Assembly: GCA_024220505.1 (NCBI GenBank)
Contig: JAKZZE010000027.1
Span: 62,001 to 126,000 of the forward strand
DNA: 64,000 nucleotides
Origin: Rhizopus arrhizus
Taxonomy: Eukaryota; Mucoromycota; Mucoromycetes; Mucorales; Rhizopodaceae
Direction: 5' to 3'
The translations under genes and the position numbers were made by a program. The notes beneath the pieces are model-generated. The model was not told where the DNA came from. It did not search any database and worked only from the letters and a program-made list of their open reading frames with translations. Below are positions 1 to 11,552 of the stretch, in pieces. The first letter of the stretch is position 1; each line of letters starts with the position of its first letter.

Positions 1-2579
1 CAGCTTCGTATTTATGAGGACTTTATGCATGTGCCCAGATTGGCTCCTCAAGGCGGACAGACAGTGGAACCATTACCATTTGAGCAGCAACGTGTGGTTC
101 GTAGCAATGTTGGCGGAGGTATCATGCATCCCGACTTACATTCTAGCTATAATAATAACAGCATTGCTCCTTTATTGGAGCAGCAGCAATCGAGTGCACA
201 TCAAATATTAGAGCGATTTGCTCAATACATTACTGATTTGGAAAAATTGATCAGCGTTACCAACGTCCCTAGCTTCAGCGTCTTACCTTTGCAACATGAT
301 ATTGTTACTCTTGTACATCAGATACCTTTATTAGCTATGTCAAGTTTTGACAAAGCCGAAGCCGCACGCACTTTTGCCCAAAAGGTGGTTCAATTGCTGT
401 ATAAAAGTGAAACTCGATTGGGTCGTGAGGTCTATGTTGTTCTATTGGAAAGATTGTGTGAAGTGTCTCCTAACGTTGGTGTTCTCGTCACTTCTTGGCT
501 GACTCATGCTGATGATGAGCGTAAGTACAATGTACCTGTCACGGTAGCATTGATTAAAGCCAATCTTATCAACCTTCCTGAGCAAGATCAAGAATTGGCT
601 AATTTAATTGACAGTGGTCGCGTAAGCGCTATTGATTTTACTGCTCGATTGATTCGTACATGTCTGGTTGAAGAGAATTCTTTGGTTACTCGACAAGAAT
701 TTGCAGCATCTTTAGAGGCATTGAGTCGATTGAGAGGAAATGTACCTGAGAGTGTATTGATTTTGATGGAGGAGATGCGTAGACGTTCTATTCCTGGCAA
801 CAATTCATCAGCTGCACCTGTTACATTACAGCAGTATCCATTAATCCCTCAGGGTTTGTCCGAAGAAGAGATTGCGATCCGTGAGCAGATGCATGTTTTA
901 TTTAGTGAATGGATTAGACTTTATCAACATCCTACTAGCACCGAAAAGATATTGAGGGTCTTTGTTACTCAACTCTCTCAGCAAAATATATTCAAAATGG
1001 AAGATATGTCCTCACTTTTTTACCGTATTTGCATTGAAGCTTCTGTAGAACATGCCGCTAATCATAAGCAAGTGTCTAATCAACCAGTAAACCTTACTTA
1101 CTTACCTATCGATGCTCTTTCTAAATTGATTGTTTGCTTAATGGAACTTCCACAACCCCCTGTCAACAACCCATCCACCAACAAAATAGCCACAGAAACA
1201 CCGGACAATGCTAGAATAGCTTTATTTACGAAGTTTTTATCTATCGTTGTTCTTGTTATCTCACAATTACACGATCAACGTCAGCAACAGTTTGACCAGC
1301 GTCCCTTCTTAAGACTTTTTACTAGCTTGTTGTGTGAACTCCATACATCCGAGCAACAATTGCAAGCAGTATATATGACAATTCTAACTGCATTGAGTAA
1401 CACTCTCAATACACTTCAGCCTTCGCAATTCCCTGGATTTACCTTTGCTTGGCTTCAATTGATCTCTCACAGGTTGTTTATGCCTAAATTATTATTGGCT
1501 GAAAATCAAAAGGTAATTTTTCTACAAAAGAGCACATAAACACTATTTCCAGAAATTAAAGTCGCCGTGACTTGTCGCAATTACATATAAATTGTATTAT
1601 AAAACTTTACAAAATGCGACTTTAATTTCTGGAAATAATGAAGATGCATGTTGATTCTGACTTTTTTTGTAAAAAGGGATGGCCTACTTTCCAGAGACTT
1701 TTGATATCATTATTCGAATTTCTTGGACCTTTTTTACGTACAGCAAAGTTGAAGGATACAACAAGAATGCTTTACAGAGGAACATTACGCGTACTACTTG
1801 TACTGCTTCATGATTTCCCAGAATTCCTTTGTGATTATCACTATAGCTTCTGCGACGTGATTCCAGCCTCCTGTATTCAACTACGCAATTTGATACTTAG
1901 TGCCTTTCCTCGTCATATGCGATTACCTGATCCATTCACACCTAATCTTAAAGTTGATTTGCTTCCAGATATCAATCAATCTCCCAACATTTTGTCTGAT
2001 TATATCACTGTGTTAAAAAAGGGCAACTTGGAGCAAGAAGTTGACGAATATATGAAATCACAAACTGACAAAGCCAAGTTTCTGGCCTCTTTGCCGTCAA
2101 AACTGCGTCTTGGTAGAGATGAACAACAAGAGGACACAAATTATAATTCATCTATGATGAACGCGCTCGTATTCTATGTTGGTGTTACTGGTGTCACTGA
2201 AGGCATTCCTGTCAATCAAGGGTCACCTATACAAATCTTTCAATACCTTCTGAATGAACTCGATTCTGAAGGACGTTATCTGTTCTTGAGTGCTATTGCG
2301 AACCAACTTCGATACCCTAATAGCCACACACACTATTTCAGTTGTGTGATACTTTATTTGTTTGCAGAAAGCACAAAGGAAGTTGTCAAGGAGCAGATTA
2401 CACGCGTGTTATTGGAACGCTTGATTGTGAATCGGCCTCATCCCTGGGGATTGCTGATTACGTTTATCGAGCTAATCAAAAATCCAAGATATAGTTTTTG
2501 GAATCATTCCTTTACTCGATGTGCTACTGATATTGAACGATTATTTGAAAGTGTGTCTAGGTCTATTAATCAAACTTAG
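1..2579 (+). CDS. NOT1: CCR4-NOT scaffold subunit NOT1, C-terminal part (5' end outside window)
   Basis: The frame is open from base 1 (QLRIYEDF...), so the start lies upstream. Exons read 1-1512 and 1677-2579. The junction [12 protein letters not shown] restores the conserved NOT1 stretch that human CNOT1 reads as QKGWPMYQ, followed by [10 protein letters not shown]. The end ([20 protein letters not shown]) is the NOT1 superfamily-homology domain that binds NOT2/NOT3. NOT1 is the large scaffold of the deadenylase complex and acts in cytoplasmic mRNA decay and transcription. About 804 C-terminal residues are present; full NOT1 proteins usually exceed 2,000. The single intron seen here is 164 nt, about three times the local norm, because a small inverted-repeat element lies inside it. 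The gene is convergent with the membrane protein at 2778-3314. Confidence 0.93.
1546..1635. mobile_element. 90-bp MITE-like element inside the NOT1 intron
   Basis: Two perfect 20-bp inverted repeats, TTTCCAGAAATTAAAGTCGC at 1546-1565 and its exact complement at 1616-1635, enclose a 50-bp AT-rich centre. Each side is flanked by TA (1544-1545 and 1636-1637), the target duplication typical of Tc1/mariner-type transposition. There is no coding capacity. The element lies wholly inside intron 1513-1676; without it and one TA the intron would be about 72 nt, within the normal range here. Non-autonomous status and the superfamily are inferred from the repeats and the TA. Confidence 0.75.
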
Positions 2580-2777
2580 ATTTTTATGTATAAAAAAGAT
2601 ATTTGTATATATTCATGTTAGATATCCTCTTTTATTGCAATTTTTTGTATATTTTATTATTAAAAAAGAAATGCTTTCCTTGTTTTTTTGCCATAACTGC
2701 TGTACACTATGTTTTTTTATTTATAGATGAGAGGCTAGTATTTATCTATATACAGGGTATAATCAATCAAATTCATG

Positions 2778-3314
2778 CTACCAAACATGATAAGACGACG
2801 CTGACCATCTTTGCATCACTTTTAAATCTTCATCTTCTGCTGTTAAATGGTGGCTGGCAGAAGTAGGGGTGAAGGTTGAGCGATGAGAGTAGTAAGGTAC
2901 AGGTTTCCTTGAAGGGCTTTTATAATAACCAGCTCTTTCTTCCATATTCTGTCGAGCCAGTGAGAGCGAGATTGGATCATTTTCGTTTGGGATGGTCGTC
3001 GTTGGCTTTGGTGGTAGGATGGTAGGTGGATATTCGAGTAAAGAGGAAAAGATATCGTGTGAATCAAGTGAAGATGTCATGGGTGCTAAAGATGAGGAAG
3101 GAAGGGTAGGATCTGGGTTTGATTTGAACAATTGAAATAGTTTGCTGGGTTCATTGGGTGTCTCAATATCAGCACTATGAGTTTTGTTTTTAAACTTTTT
3201 AATGAATAAAACAACTAACGAAATGATGGCTATTCCTGCTATAGCAGAAATAAGAATAATACCAACTGAAATCAAAGAGAGTTGACCATGACTTGAATCA
3301 AGTATAGTTATCAT
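2778..3314 (-). CDS. Putative single-span membrane protein (178 aa), function unknown
   Basis: An uninterrupted ORF of 178 codons. Residues about 13-38 form one strong transmembrane helix rich in I, V, L, A and S, followed at once by basic residues (KKFKNK), which suggests a cytosolic C-terminus. The rest is low-complexity and rich in Ser, Pro and Thr (STLPSSS, TILPPKPTTT) and ends in a W-containing tail. There is no clear cleavable signal peptide. The plan of a short N-terminus, one TM helix and a disordered cytosolic tail is common in fungal plasma-membrane or vacuolar proteins, but I recognise no family. It is convergent with NOT1, with about 200 bp between the stops. A T tract lies just upstream of the start (3372-3393). 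Confidence 0.6.
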   Translation of the reverse strand: MITILDSSHGQLSLISVGIILISAIAGIAIISLVVLFIKKFKNKTHSADIETPNEPSKLFQLFKSNPDPTLPSSSLAPMTSSLDSHDIFSSLLEYPPTILPPKPTTTIPNENDPISLSLARQNMEERAGYYKSPSRKPVPYYSHRSTFTPTSASHHLTAEDEDLKVMQRWSASSYHVW

Positions 3315-3540
3315 TTAGAATAAAAGAGAGAAAGAAGAAGAAAAGAATAAAAATAGATTTCAATATTAAGGAATTTTTTTTTTTTTTTTTTTTACTTCTT
3401 GCTCACATGCAAGGCTTGAACTTTTCTGTTGTCATTTCAGCATCACTTTTTTTTTTCTTCTTTATCTGTGCACATGTTGATTTGGATCATTTATCATTCA
3501 AAGGTTGGATGAGTATTCATAGGCTTTAAATGTATACTGG

Positions 3541-3572
3541 AATCAATTCTATGAACAAAGGAACAGAAACTA
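3541..3572. repeat. 32-bp dispersed repeat, copy 1
   Basis: The stretch containing ATGAACAAAGGAACAGAAAC at 3541-3572 recurs in the same orientation at 55782-55813 with two mismatches. The sequences beyond these limits do not match. Such length and identity in AT-rich intergenic DNA is unlikely by chance. It could be the end of a fragmented transposon or a shared regulatory element. Confidence 0.6.
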
Positions 3573-5875
3573 ACGCTGCAAATAATACCGAATATTACTC
3601 GAATTTCAAGTTTGAATCATTAATTTCAAAAATTACTCAAAAACACAGACTTTGTACTGAAAATGAAACATGAACATAATAATTATTTATATATTTGATT
3701 TATAACTTCAAAAGAGATTATTATATATGAAAAACAATCATTTATTTTTTACGTCAAGGATAAACATGTTCAAGAAGTAAAAATGATGTTTAAAAAGAAA
3801 AAATTCCATGTAAACTTTTTTTTTTTTTGGCGAAATCCCCTATAAATTGAATTTGAAGTCAGTGTTATTTTTCAGTTTCTTGAGTTTACTCTTATAAAGT
3901 TTGTTTCCATGCTCTTTCATTTTTTTATTTTATTTTTTGTGCTATTTCACAGCAATTTTTTTAGAGGTATTTATTTCATTAAACTGTAGCAAAATATCTA
4001 ATGCAACCTTTGTTTATTTTAGTTTCTCTTCATTTTTCAAGTAAAAAGTGTAAATAGTATAAGTCATCCAAGTAGGTACGCGCAAGATTAAAAGGTTTAT
4101 TTCCATGGATCCGTGTACTAAAACTGTAAGTCAAGGAAATGTTTAATGCTCTGCTCACTAAATGTATATTATTTTTTTCATGGCTTGCTCTTTATGGCTG
4201 TATAATCTGTTCTGATATGCTTCTATCTGTAGTTTTATGGCTTTTTCGTAAGTAGCTTTACTGTTATTAAAACGAACTTTACCCATTCTTATATTCAGAC
4301 AATACTTTACAAGATTACTAATGGTTTTATTAGGTCTATATTGCTAAAATGAGGCTTAAACGCAAGTAAAATTCTCATATGATGATCTACAAGATGTTTA
4401 ACCTAAAGACTATTTTGTAGTTATCCTGTAACTCATCCCGTAATCTTTCTGTTCTATGTTCTTTGCTGCTTTTTCTTTACACGTACAACTATTTAAAGAC
4501 TCTTTTTCTCAAAATAGACAATTTACAATGTCTTTATTGAATTTAATTCCATTTATCACACGTCAAACAAAGTGAGTTAAAGATGTTCACGGATGGATGG
4601 TTGCTATATTATTTTGCCAAAAAGTTAGAACGATACCCCATTTTCAGAAAGTAGAGTCGCATTTTTACAAACTTTTTATTACAACCTATACAAAAAAGCG
4701 ACAAGCAAACGCGATATTTATTGCTGAAAATAGTGTATAGAGATAACCCAATGGAAATACAATATGATCGACCTTCCAAATATAGAATGCGCAAACAAAC
4801 TTTTAAAGCATCTATCCCAACCCAAAACCCAACCCAAAAGAAGTCCCGATTATTCTGCATCTTAAAAGAAATGATGATTAAACCCCTTTAAGAATATAAA
4901 GTATACACAAAGGAAACATTTTAATAAAGAACTCTTCCTCTATCTAAAAAGCTCTATAGCCTCTAATTTATTTGGTTTTCACTACCTTGGAAAGATCACG
5001 TATAAATTGCTTGATCATTGTCTTTTAGCTGCCATTCATAAAGAAATCAAGTTTTATTCCTTGCAGTGATGTTCTAGAGATACTTTTAATTTTTTAAACA
5101 CAACAAGAGAAACAGTATAGAATTCTTAATGAGGCTATACATGCTAAAAATAGACAAAGATCAATGCTCTTTCTATTTAAATTCTCTTTGCTTTTGTTTT
5201 TCTCTCTTTTTCATTATTTCTAATTATTCGTGCAACCTTTTTTTTTTCCCAACAACATCATGGTATCATTGTCACCCTAAATTACCACAGCCTACTTTGG
5301 TGATGACTGCCTCTTGTCGATAGTTTGAATTTCTTTTTTTCATAGTCTGTCATGACTAAATCCTATTGAATCCTTTTTGAATCATCATCACTTTATTCTA
5401 TTTGAATCAACTTCATGTATTCCTCAAGCTCACTGTCAATTATAAATAAAAGATATGATGCAATTGTCAGCAAGGCGAACAGTAAACCGGGTCTGTGCAA
5501 CAATTAGAGTGCCTATAGGATAAACGTATCAACCGTTTGAATAAAGTAGTGCATTTACTCTTTATACGTTTTATTCTTGGTTATTTTCAAGGCAACCAGG
5601 AGTTCATCTCCATGACCTTATCTTTCTCTCAAAACCTTTTATTTATTGTTTGTTTGTTTATTTTGAAGTTATTGCATAAACCTTGTACATACACAAGTAA
5701 GAGCTTGACGTCATCCAATAGATTTGAAAGACCAAGGGTTTACTTTTTCTTTTTCTTTTCCATCTGCTCATCTTTTATTCTCTTCAACATTCATAGAGAC
5801 TGTTTAGAAAAGATAATTACACGTCATTATTAAAACATAATTTCTAGCTCCTTCCTTTTGATTGTAGTAAAAGCC

Positions 5876-5890
5876 AGAACGTACGAGAAA
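5876..5890 (+). promoter_or_regulatory. Heat-shock-element-like site upstream of Hsp70
   Basis: AGAACGTACGAGAAA fits nGAAnnTTCnnGAAn with one substitution (TAC for the central TTC). It lies about 180 bp before the Hsp70 ATG. A CCAAT pentamer follows near 5932. HSF regulation is expected for this gene, but one imperfect three-unit site is only suggestive. Confidence 0.4.
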
Positions 5891-6072
5891 GGCGCTAAAA
5901 ATGATGTTTTTACTTCGGTTTTTGAATATTATCCAATGAAATACAGACGAAGCACCTAGAAAGAAAGCGTCTGCATGAGTTTTGTTTCACGTACTTTTTT
6001 ATTTTTGAAATATAAGACCATTTTTTTTTTTCAATCGTTTTATTTTCCTTTTATTCTTTCTGTAATAAAGAA

Positions 6073-8067
6073 ATGACTAAAGCTATTGGTATCGATTTGG
6101 GTACAACCTATTCATGTGTTGGTGTATGGCAAAATGACCGTGTTGAAATCATTGCAAACGATCAAGGAAATCGTACAACTCCTTCTTATGTTGCATTCAC
6201 AGATACTGAGCGTTTGATTGGTGATGCTGCAAAGAATCAAGTGGCTGTAAGTAACAAGGAACATTTAATAACGAATTGATATACTTATTCTCTTTTCTAG
6301 ATGAACCCACATAACACTGTCTTTGATGCAAAGCGTATGATCGGTCGTCGTTTTAATGATCACGAAATTCAAGCTGACATGAAGCATTGGCCCTTCAAGG
6401 TGGTTGACAAGGGTGGAAAACCCAATATTGAGGTAGAACACAAGGGTGAAACCAAAACATTTACTCCGGAAGAAATCTCATCGATGGTGCTTACGAAGAT
6501 GAGGGAAACTTCTGAAGCTTATCTGGGTGGTACCGTGGACTCGGCCGTGATCACAGTCCCTGCTTACTTTAATGATTCTCAACGTCAAGCAACCAAGGAT
6601 GCGGGTACCATTGCCGGTTTGAATGTCCTCCGTATTATCAATGAACCTACTGCTGCTGCTATTGCTTATGGTTTAGACAAAAAGTCCAAAGGAGAAACAA
6701 ATGTGTTGATTTTCGACTTGGGTGGTGGTACCTTTGATGTTTCTCTCTTGACGATCGAGGATGGTATCTTTGAAGTCAAGGCCACTGCTGGTGATACTCA
6801 CTTGGGTGGTGAAGATTTTGATAACCGTCTTGTTGACCACTTTATTCAAGAATTTAAGCGAAAGTTCAAGAAGGATATCTCGAGCAATGCTCGTGCTGTC
6901 CGTCGTCTTCGTACAGCCTGTGAACGTGCCAAGCGTACCTTGTCTTCTGCTGCACAGACCTCGATCGAGATCGATTCTCTCTTTGAAGGCGTCGACTTTT
7001 ACACATCCTTGACTCGTGCTCGTTTTGAGGAACTGAACCAGGACTTGTTCCGTAACACGATGGAACCTGTCGAAAAGGTTCTCCGGGACTCCAAGATTGA
7101 CAAGGCTCAAGTGCATGACATTGTTCTCGTCGGCGGTTCAACTCGTATTCCCAAGGTTCAAAAGCTGGTTTCTGATTACTTTAATGGTAAAGAGCCCAAC
7201 AAGTCCATCAACCCTGATGAAGCCGTCGCTTATGGTGCTGCAGTCCAGGCCGCTATCTTGACGGGTAACACATCTGAAAAGACCGACTCGCTCCTGTTGC
7301 TAGATGTAGCTCCTCTTTCGCTTGGTATCGAAACCGCTGGTGGTGTGATGACACCACTGATCAAGCGTAACACGACCGTACCCACCAAGAAATCTGAGAT
7401 CTTTTCTACCTATGCTGATAACCAACCGGGCGTTCTCATTCAGGTGTATGAAGGTGAACGTGCTCGTACAAAGGACAATAACCTCCTGGGTAAATTCGAG
7501 TTGACCGGTATTCCTCCTGCTCCTCGTGGTGTTCCTCAAGTTGAAGTCACATTTGATGTTGATGCGAACGGTATCTTGAACGTTTCTGCCCTTGACAAGA
7601 CGACGGGTAAATCCAACAAGATTACCATCACCAACGACAAGGGTCGTCTCTCCAAGGAAGAAATCGAACGCATGGTGAACGATGCAGAGAAATACAAGGC
7701 TGAAGATGATGCTGCTGCTGCTCGTATCCAAGCCAGAAACGGCTTGGAATCTTATGCTTATAATCTTCGCAACACACTTCAAGAAGAAAAGGTGGCTTCA
7801 AAGATCGAGGCTGGTGATAAAGAGAAACTGGAGAATGCTGTCAAGGAAGCGATCGATTGGTTGGATAACTCACATGAAGCTTCCAAAGAAGAATACGAAT
7901 CTCGTCAAAAGGAATTGGAAGAAGTGGCCAATCCGATCATGATGAAGATGTATCAAGGTGAAGGTGGTGGAATGCCCGGTGCTGGAGCAGCTCCTGGTGG
8001 ATTCCCTGGAGGTGCTGGAGGTGCTCCTGGTGGAGACAGTGGACCTACGGTTGAAGAAGTTGATTAA
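6073..8067 (+). CDS. SSA1: Cytosolic Hsp70 chaperone (SSA type)
   Basis: Two exons, 6073-6246 and 6301-8067, separated by a 54-nt intron, encode 646 aa, the usual length of cytosolic Hsp70. The start [16 protein letters not shown] is the phosphate-1 loop; the phosphate-2 motif ([12 protein letters not shown]) and the adenosine motif ([12 protein letters not shown]) follow. The substrate-binding domain starts near residue 390, and the tail is Gly-rich ([12 protein letters not shown]) ending PTVEEVD, the EEVD motif bound by TPR co-chaperones and diagnostic of the cytosolic form. The splice falls between NQVA and [12 protein letters not shown]. Codon use is richer in C/G than the surroundings (GGTATC, AAGGTC, GTC), as expected for strong expression. 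A heat-shock-like site lies upstream. The symbol is by orthology class; paralogues cannot be told apart. Confidence 0.97.
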
Positions 8068-8417
8068 ATATAAAAAAAAAAAGCTCTTTCCTTTCCTTTA
8101 TGGCATAATATACATATTCATTCATTTTATTAAAAATTCTTTTGTGTATAAAATAAAAACATGATGTTTGGTTCATTTGTAAAGTTGTGTGTGTGTGTGG
8201 CAAGGATTGTGAATGATATTTTTTTTAAAAAAAAAGATGGGCTTTATTAAATAAAAGAATGCTTATGGATTCCATGATTTATGCTTATAAGATGACTATT
8301 GCATAAGGAGAAGTGGTGTGTACAAATAAGAGAAAGGCTTGGCATATATTCTTGAGTAAACCATGTGCTTGTGTGATTTTATTTTACATATGATAAAAAT
8401 GATTAAAGATGAAGTTC
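8068..8417. other. Convergent 3' intergenic region with GT microsatellite
   Basis: This holds the 3' UTRs of Hsp70 and the minus-strand Cys-rich gene. AATAAA-like signals occur just after the Hsp70 stop (near 8150) and again near 8250. A short (GT)n run is at about 8186-8199. No gene is seen. Confidence 0.5.
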
Positions 8418-8711
8418 TTAACGAGTACATCGACTACATTCTTCTTCTGGCAAAAGAGCTCTTTGACAAGTTGAACAATTCATTCTGCATTGGTTACAGT
8501 TCCAGCCAGCTGATAACTTTTTACCACATGCACAAATAGCTTCATTGTATTCACTGTCATCAAAAATGTCATAATCTTCGTCTTCTTCTTCTGATGAACA
8601 ATAAAAATCATTGACACTTTGATCCGTTATATGTAAAAACCATGATTGATTTGTTTTTAATAATGTGTCGGGGACAATACCATCTTGTTGACTTAACAAA
8701 TTAGTTGCCAT
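8418..8711 (-). CDS. Small protein with Cys-rich, probably zinc-binding C-terminus (97 aa)
   Basis: A single-exon ORF of 97 codons starting MATNLLSQQDG. The N-terminal half carries an acidic stretch (SSEEEDEDYDIFDDSEY). The last 37 residues contain eight Cys as C-x-C, then C-x2-C, C-x2-C and C-x2-C pairs (CACGKK, CNQC, CSTC, CSRC), a spacing compatible with one or two zinc ribbons or a treble-clef-like fold. I recognise no named family. The ordered Cys pairs, compact size and isolation between intergenic regions support a real gene. It is convergent with Hsp70. Confidence 0.6.
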   Translation of the reverse strand: MATNLLSQQDGIVPDTLLKTNQSWFLHITDQSVNDFYCSSEEEDEDYDIFDDSEYNEAICACGKKLSAGWNCNQCRMNCSTCQRALLPEEECSRCTR

Positions 8712-11053
8712 GGTTTTATAAATAATAGAATAAGAAAAAGAAAATAGGAAAAAAAAAAAAAAAAGGAAAACCCTGATGAAATCCCTTTTTTATGTAGGTT
8801 TGATTGTCACTGTGTTTAAAATGTTTACAGCCATTGTAAGACGATGATACATAAGCAGTTTTAATAAAAATCAATTTTACGAATTAAATAAATCTCTCAC
8901 AACTTTCTTTTTCGCTTATGTTTTCAGACCCACTTTGTCTAACACGTGTGTTGTGTGGATCGGTTATGGGCTAAAATGATTCTAAATGAGCGTTTCACAT
9001 AAACTTGCATAGATGACCAGACCCTTTTGTTCCAAAAAAGGGCAAGACCATTGAAATAGCGCTCGGATCCAAGTCAAAGATTAGCGCGCCTCTATAAAAA
9101 TATGTTACCACCATTTTTGGAAATTAATAGTTGGCTAAATAAAGTCATCTACTGATAGTCACTCATTAGAAAGAAAAGGGAATGTATGGATGCCTGAGCT
9201 AGTTTAATGTTTATCAGATTTGAAAATCATTTTAATCCTATTTAATTGTTCAAGACAACATCTTGGATTGTTTGGAAAATCCTCCCCCCCCCCTCTTTTT
9301 TTTTTTTTCCATATGTAGCTTGTATAACCTTTTACATGACTACTAATTACAAAGGCAAGGAGAGCTATCCGAGAAAAGAGTAATACAAACTATATATGGA
9401 AATCAGGGTGAATTCATCCCTTTTCTCTTAGTAATCAACTCTCTCTCTCTTTGCCTACATTCTCAAGTGTTTAGGTTGAAAACAGTTCAAAAAGATAGTC
9501 AAGAGATATTGAATGATAATTAAAATGAAACAATTCTTTTTTTTTCTTCTCTTTTTTTCATTGTAAGCAATTGTCTGTTCATTAGAGTCTTTGATGCAAG
9601 TGTACACAATGAAACATCTGTAATAGAAAAGAAGGAGAATTGTGGAGTTTTATTGTTATTATTATTCATTATTTTCAAATAAATCTCCAGTAGTTTTCTA
9701 TTGTGATTTGCATTATTATTCACAATCAACAAGCAATCCAAATCATCCTTCAAGTAAATAAAAATGAGCCTTCATCTTTTTTTTTTTTGTCTTTTGAATG
9801 AGATGATTTTTTCTGTTAGGCCAAATGTTACATTGTATCCCCCGGATTTTTGAACAAGAATTTAATATTAAAGCAATAATTAGACAATTAAAAAAGAATA
9901 GTTTTTTCAGCAGTTTACTTGCCTTTTTTGTCACTCATTGTGTATTTCTCAAGATATTCCTTTCTTTATATTCTCAATAAACGCGCTCAAGATGAAACTG
10001 TTTCAGCTTTCTTTTTTGAAAAAAAGAACAAGCCTCACTATGCTCGTGTAAGGTAGGACGATAAACAAAAAAGAAATTAACTTTACGTATCTGTTTCAAT
10101 ATAGACTTCATCTTGTTTATCGCAATTATTCACAATCAAGCTAAACCTTCTCTTTGCTTTTCAGCCTCCAAAACGCCCTTTTACTTCCCCAGAAAATCAA
10201 CAGTAGACGGTCAATGATACACACATTCTTATAACACGTGGCTAATGAACAACTGAACCTCATTCTCCGATCTTTCCTACCTTTTATGTGATTGTTTGTA
10301 GTTTGAAATAAGCATGTGAAAAACAATCCATCATTCAAAGTAAAAGGAGTGGAAAGGGTGATATCAACTATAGAACATGGGAATTGCATGTATTTTGTCT
10401 CTTTTTCTGGTAAAGTCATATTTTTATTTTTTTTATTTTCATCCCACGCTTTGTCTTGGCATCCAATCTATTCTAGTCTCAAAAAAAAAAAAAACATGGT
10501 TTTCACAATCAAAGGAGACCTTTTTTCGATCTTTGCCTAGTTCTTTTGTCTCTAAGGAAATCAAGTGGGGATAAGATGTTTATAGATACAGGGCCTATTT
10601 GAAATGACATGGGTCATAACATTATAGTTTCCTCTAAAGATAGAAGAGACTTATGTGTGTTGCATGTAAATCATCTTATTCTATGTCTTTTGATTTCTAT
10701 GATTCTTTATAAATGCCTCGAATTGGCCTTCATACAACCATCTTGTTACTCAACAATTTAGGCTTTCTTGTCTAGATTATTGGTTAAAGAAAGGGAGAAG
10801 ATCATGAGCATTTGTGCTTATAATAACGACAATATAAATTCCGCTTTCATTCCAAACAGGGTTATAAAAATAAATGCCGGCAAATTGGCACAGTCAAGAG
10901 AGATGCATTTAAAGAAAACATTGTGAATCGATCGCTTTCTTTCTCTTTCGGGACCATCCGTTATGTTGTGATGATTTCGAACGAATCGTTGTATATAAGC
11001 TTCTCATCAACCAAACACATCATTTAAGAATTATTCGAAACTCAATCAAACCT

Positions 11054-11091
<38 letters not shown>

Positions 11092-11508
11092 GAGTATAAA
11101 CAATTTCTGTGTTTCTTGCTAGAGAAATCCTTCAAACTGAAGATAGTATCAAGTTCAACTTTATTTCGATTGATGCTTTACTTTATTAGTAGTCTCATCA
11201 TCCTAATTGTGAAGTCAATCCTTATACGCACTAGGTAAAATAAAATAAAGGATTGTTTCTCATCTTCTTTTGGATAGTCGTATGTTTTTTTTTTTTTCTT
11301 TTTTTTTTTTTGCTTTTTTATTATGGTTATTTTCCATGCTTCACAGTCTATGACATCTATTTTATTTGAGATATAAACAATATGTTGTTTTTGCCCATGC
11401 TTTCTCTGTCTTGATCATAACACGCGTTATTTCATTAGATTGATGTCATTCAGAACAAACCGGAACACTCGGAATGACATTTATAACTGTGTAACTAAAT
11501 TATTTATT
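8712..11508. other. Intergenic region left of the DIRS element; no gene recognised
   Basis: A 2.8-kb AT-rich region. Small ORFs at 9520-9934 and 10141-10574 have Lys/Asn/Phe-rich random composition and overlap homopolymers, so they are rejected. Near its right end, TATATAAG (10992-10999) is followed by a C/A-rich stretch and an (AC)n run, which looks like a promoter plus leader with no recognisable ORF before the retrotransposon begins. Confidence 0.5.
11057..11087. repeat. (AC)n microsatellite
   Basis: An uninterrupted AC dinucleotide run of about 15 units, about 60 bp downstream of the TATATAAG motif at 10992 and about 420 bp left of the DIRS element. Confidence 0.9.
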
Positions 11509-11552
11509 ATTCAAGGTCGAAGGTATTCTCGCAAGAATTACCTGAGACCGTC

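Larger units (their letters stand above)
3315..6072. other. Intergenic region between two divergent genes; no gene recognised
   Basis: A 2.76-kb AT-rich stretch with many homopolymer runs. The short ORFs in it (for example around 4609-4860, 5129-5323 and 5537-5833) have skewed, Phe/Leu/Lys-rich composition, no domain and no convincing splice continuation, so none is called. It must hold the promoter of the minus-strand membrane protein and, at its right end, the Hsp70 promoter. One copy of a 32-bp dispersed repeat is at 3541-3572. Confidence 0.6.

Noticed and set aside
4609..5833. ORFs of 64-98 codons in the 3.3-6.1 kb intergenic region
   Set aside because: Composition mirrors AT-rich background (Phe, Leu, Cys, Tyr), no domain, no splice continuation, no promoter arrangement.
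6673..7782. Antisense ORFs inside the Hsp70 gene (147, 91 and 160 codons)
   Set aside because: Well-known shadow frames of strongly biased Hsp70 coding sequence.
9520..10574. Several 62-92 codon ORFs on both strands
   Set aside because: They cross homopolymer runs and have random Lys/Asn/Phe-rich composition.
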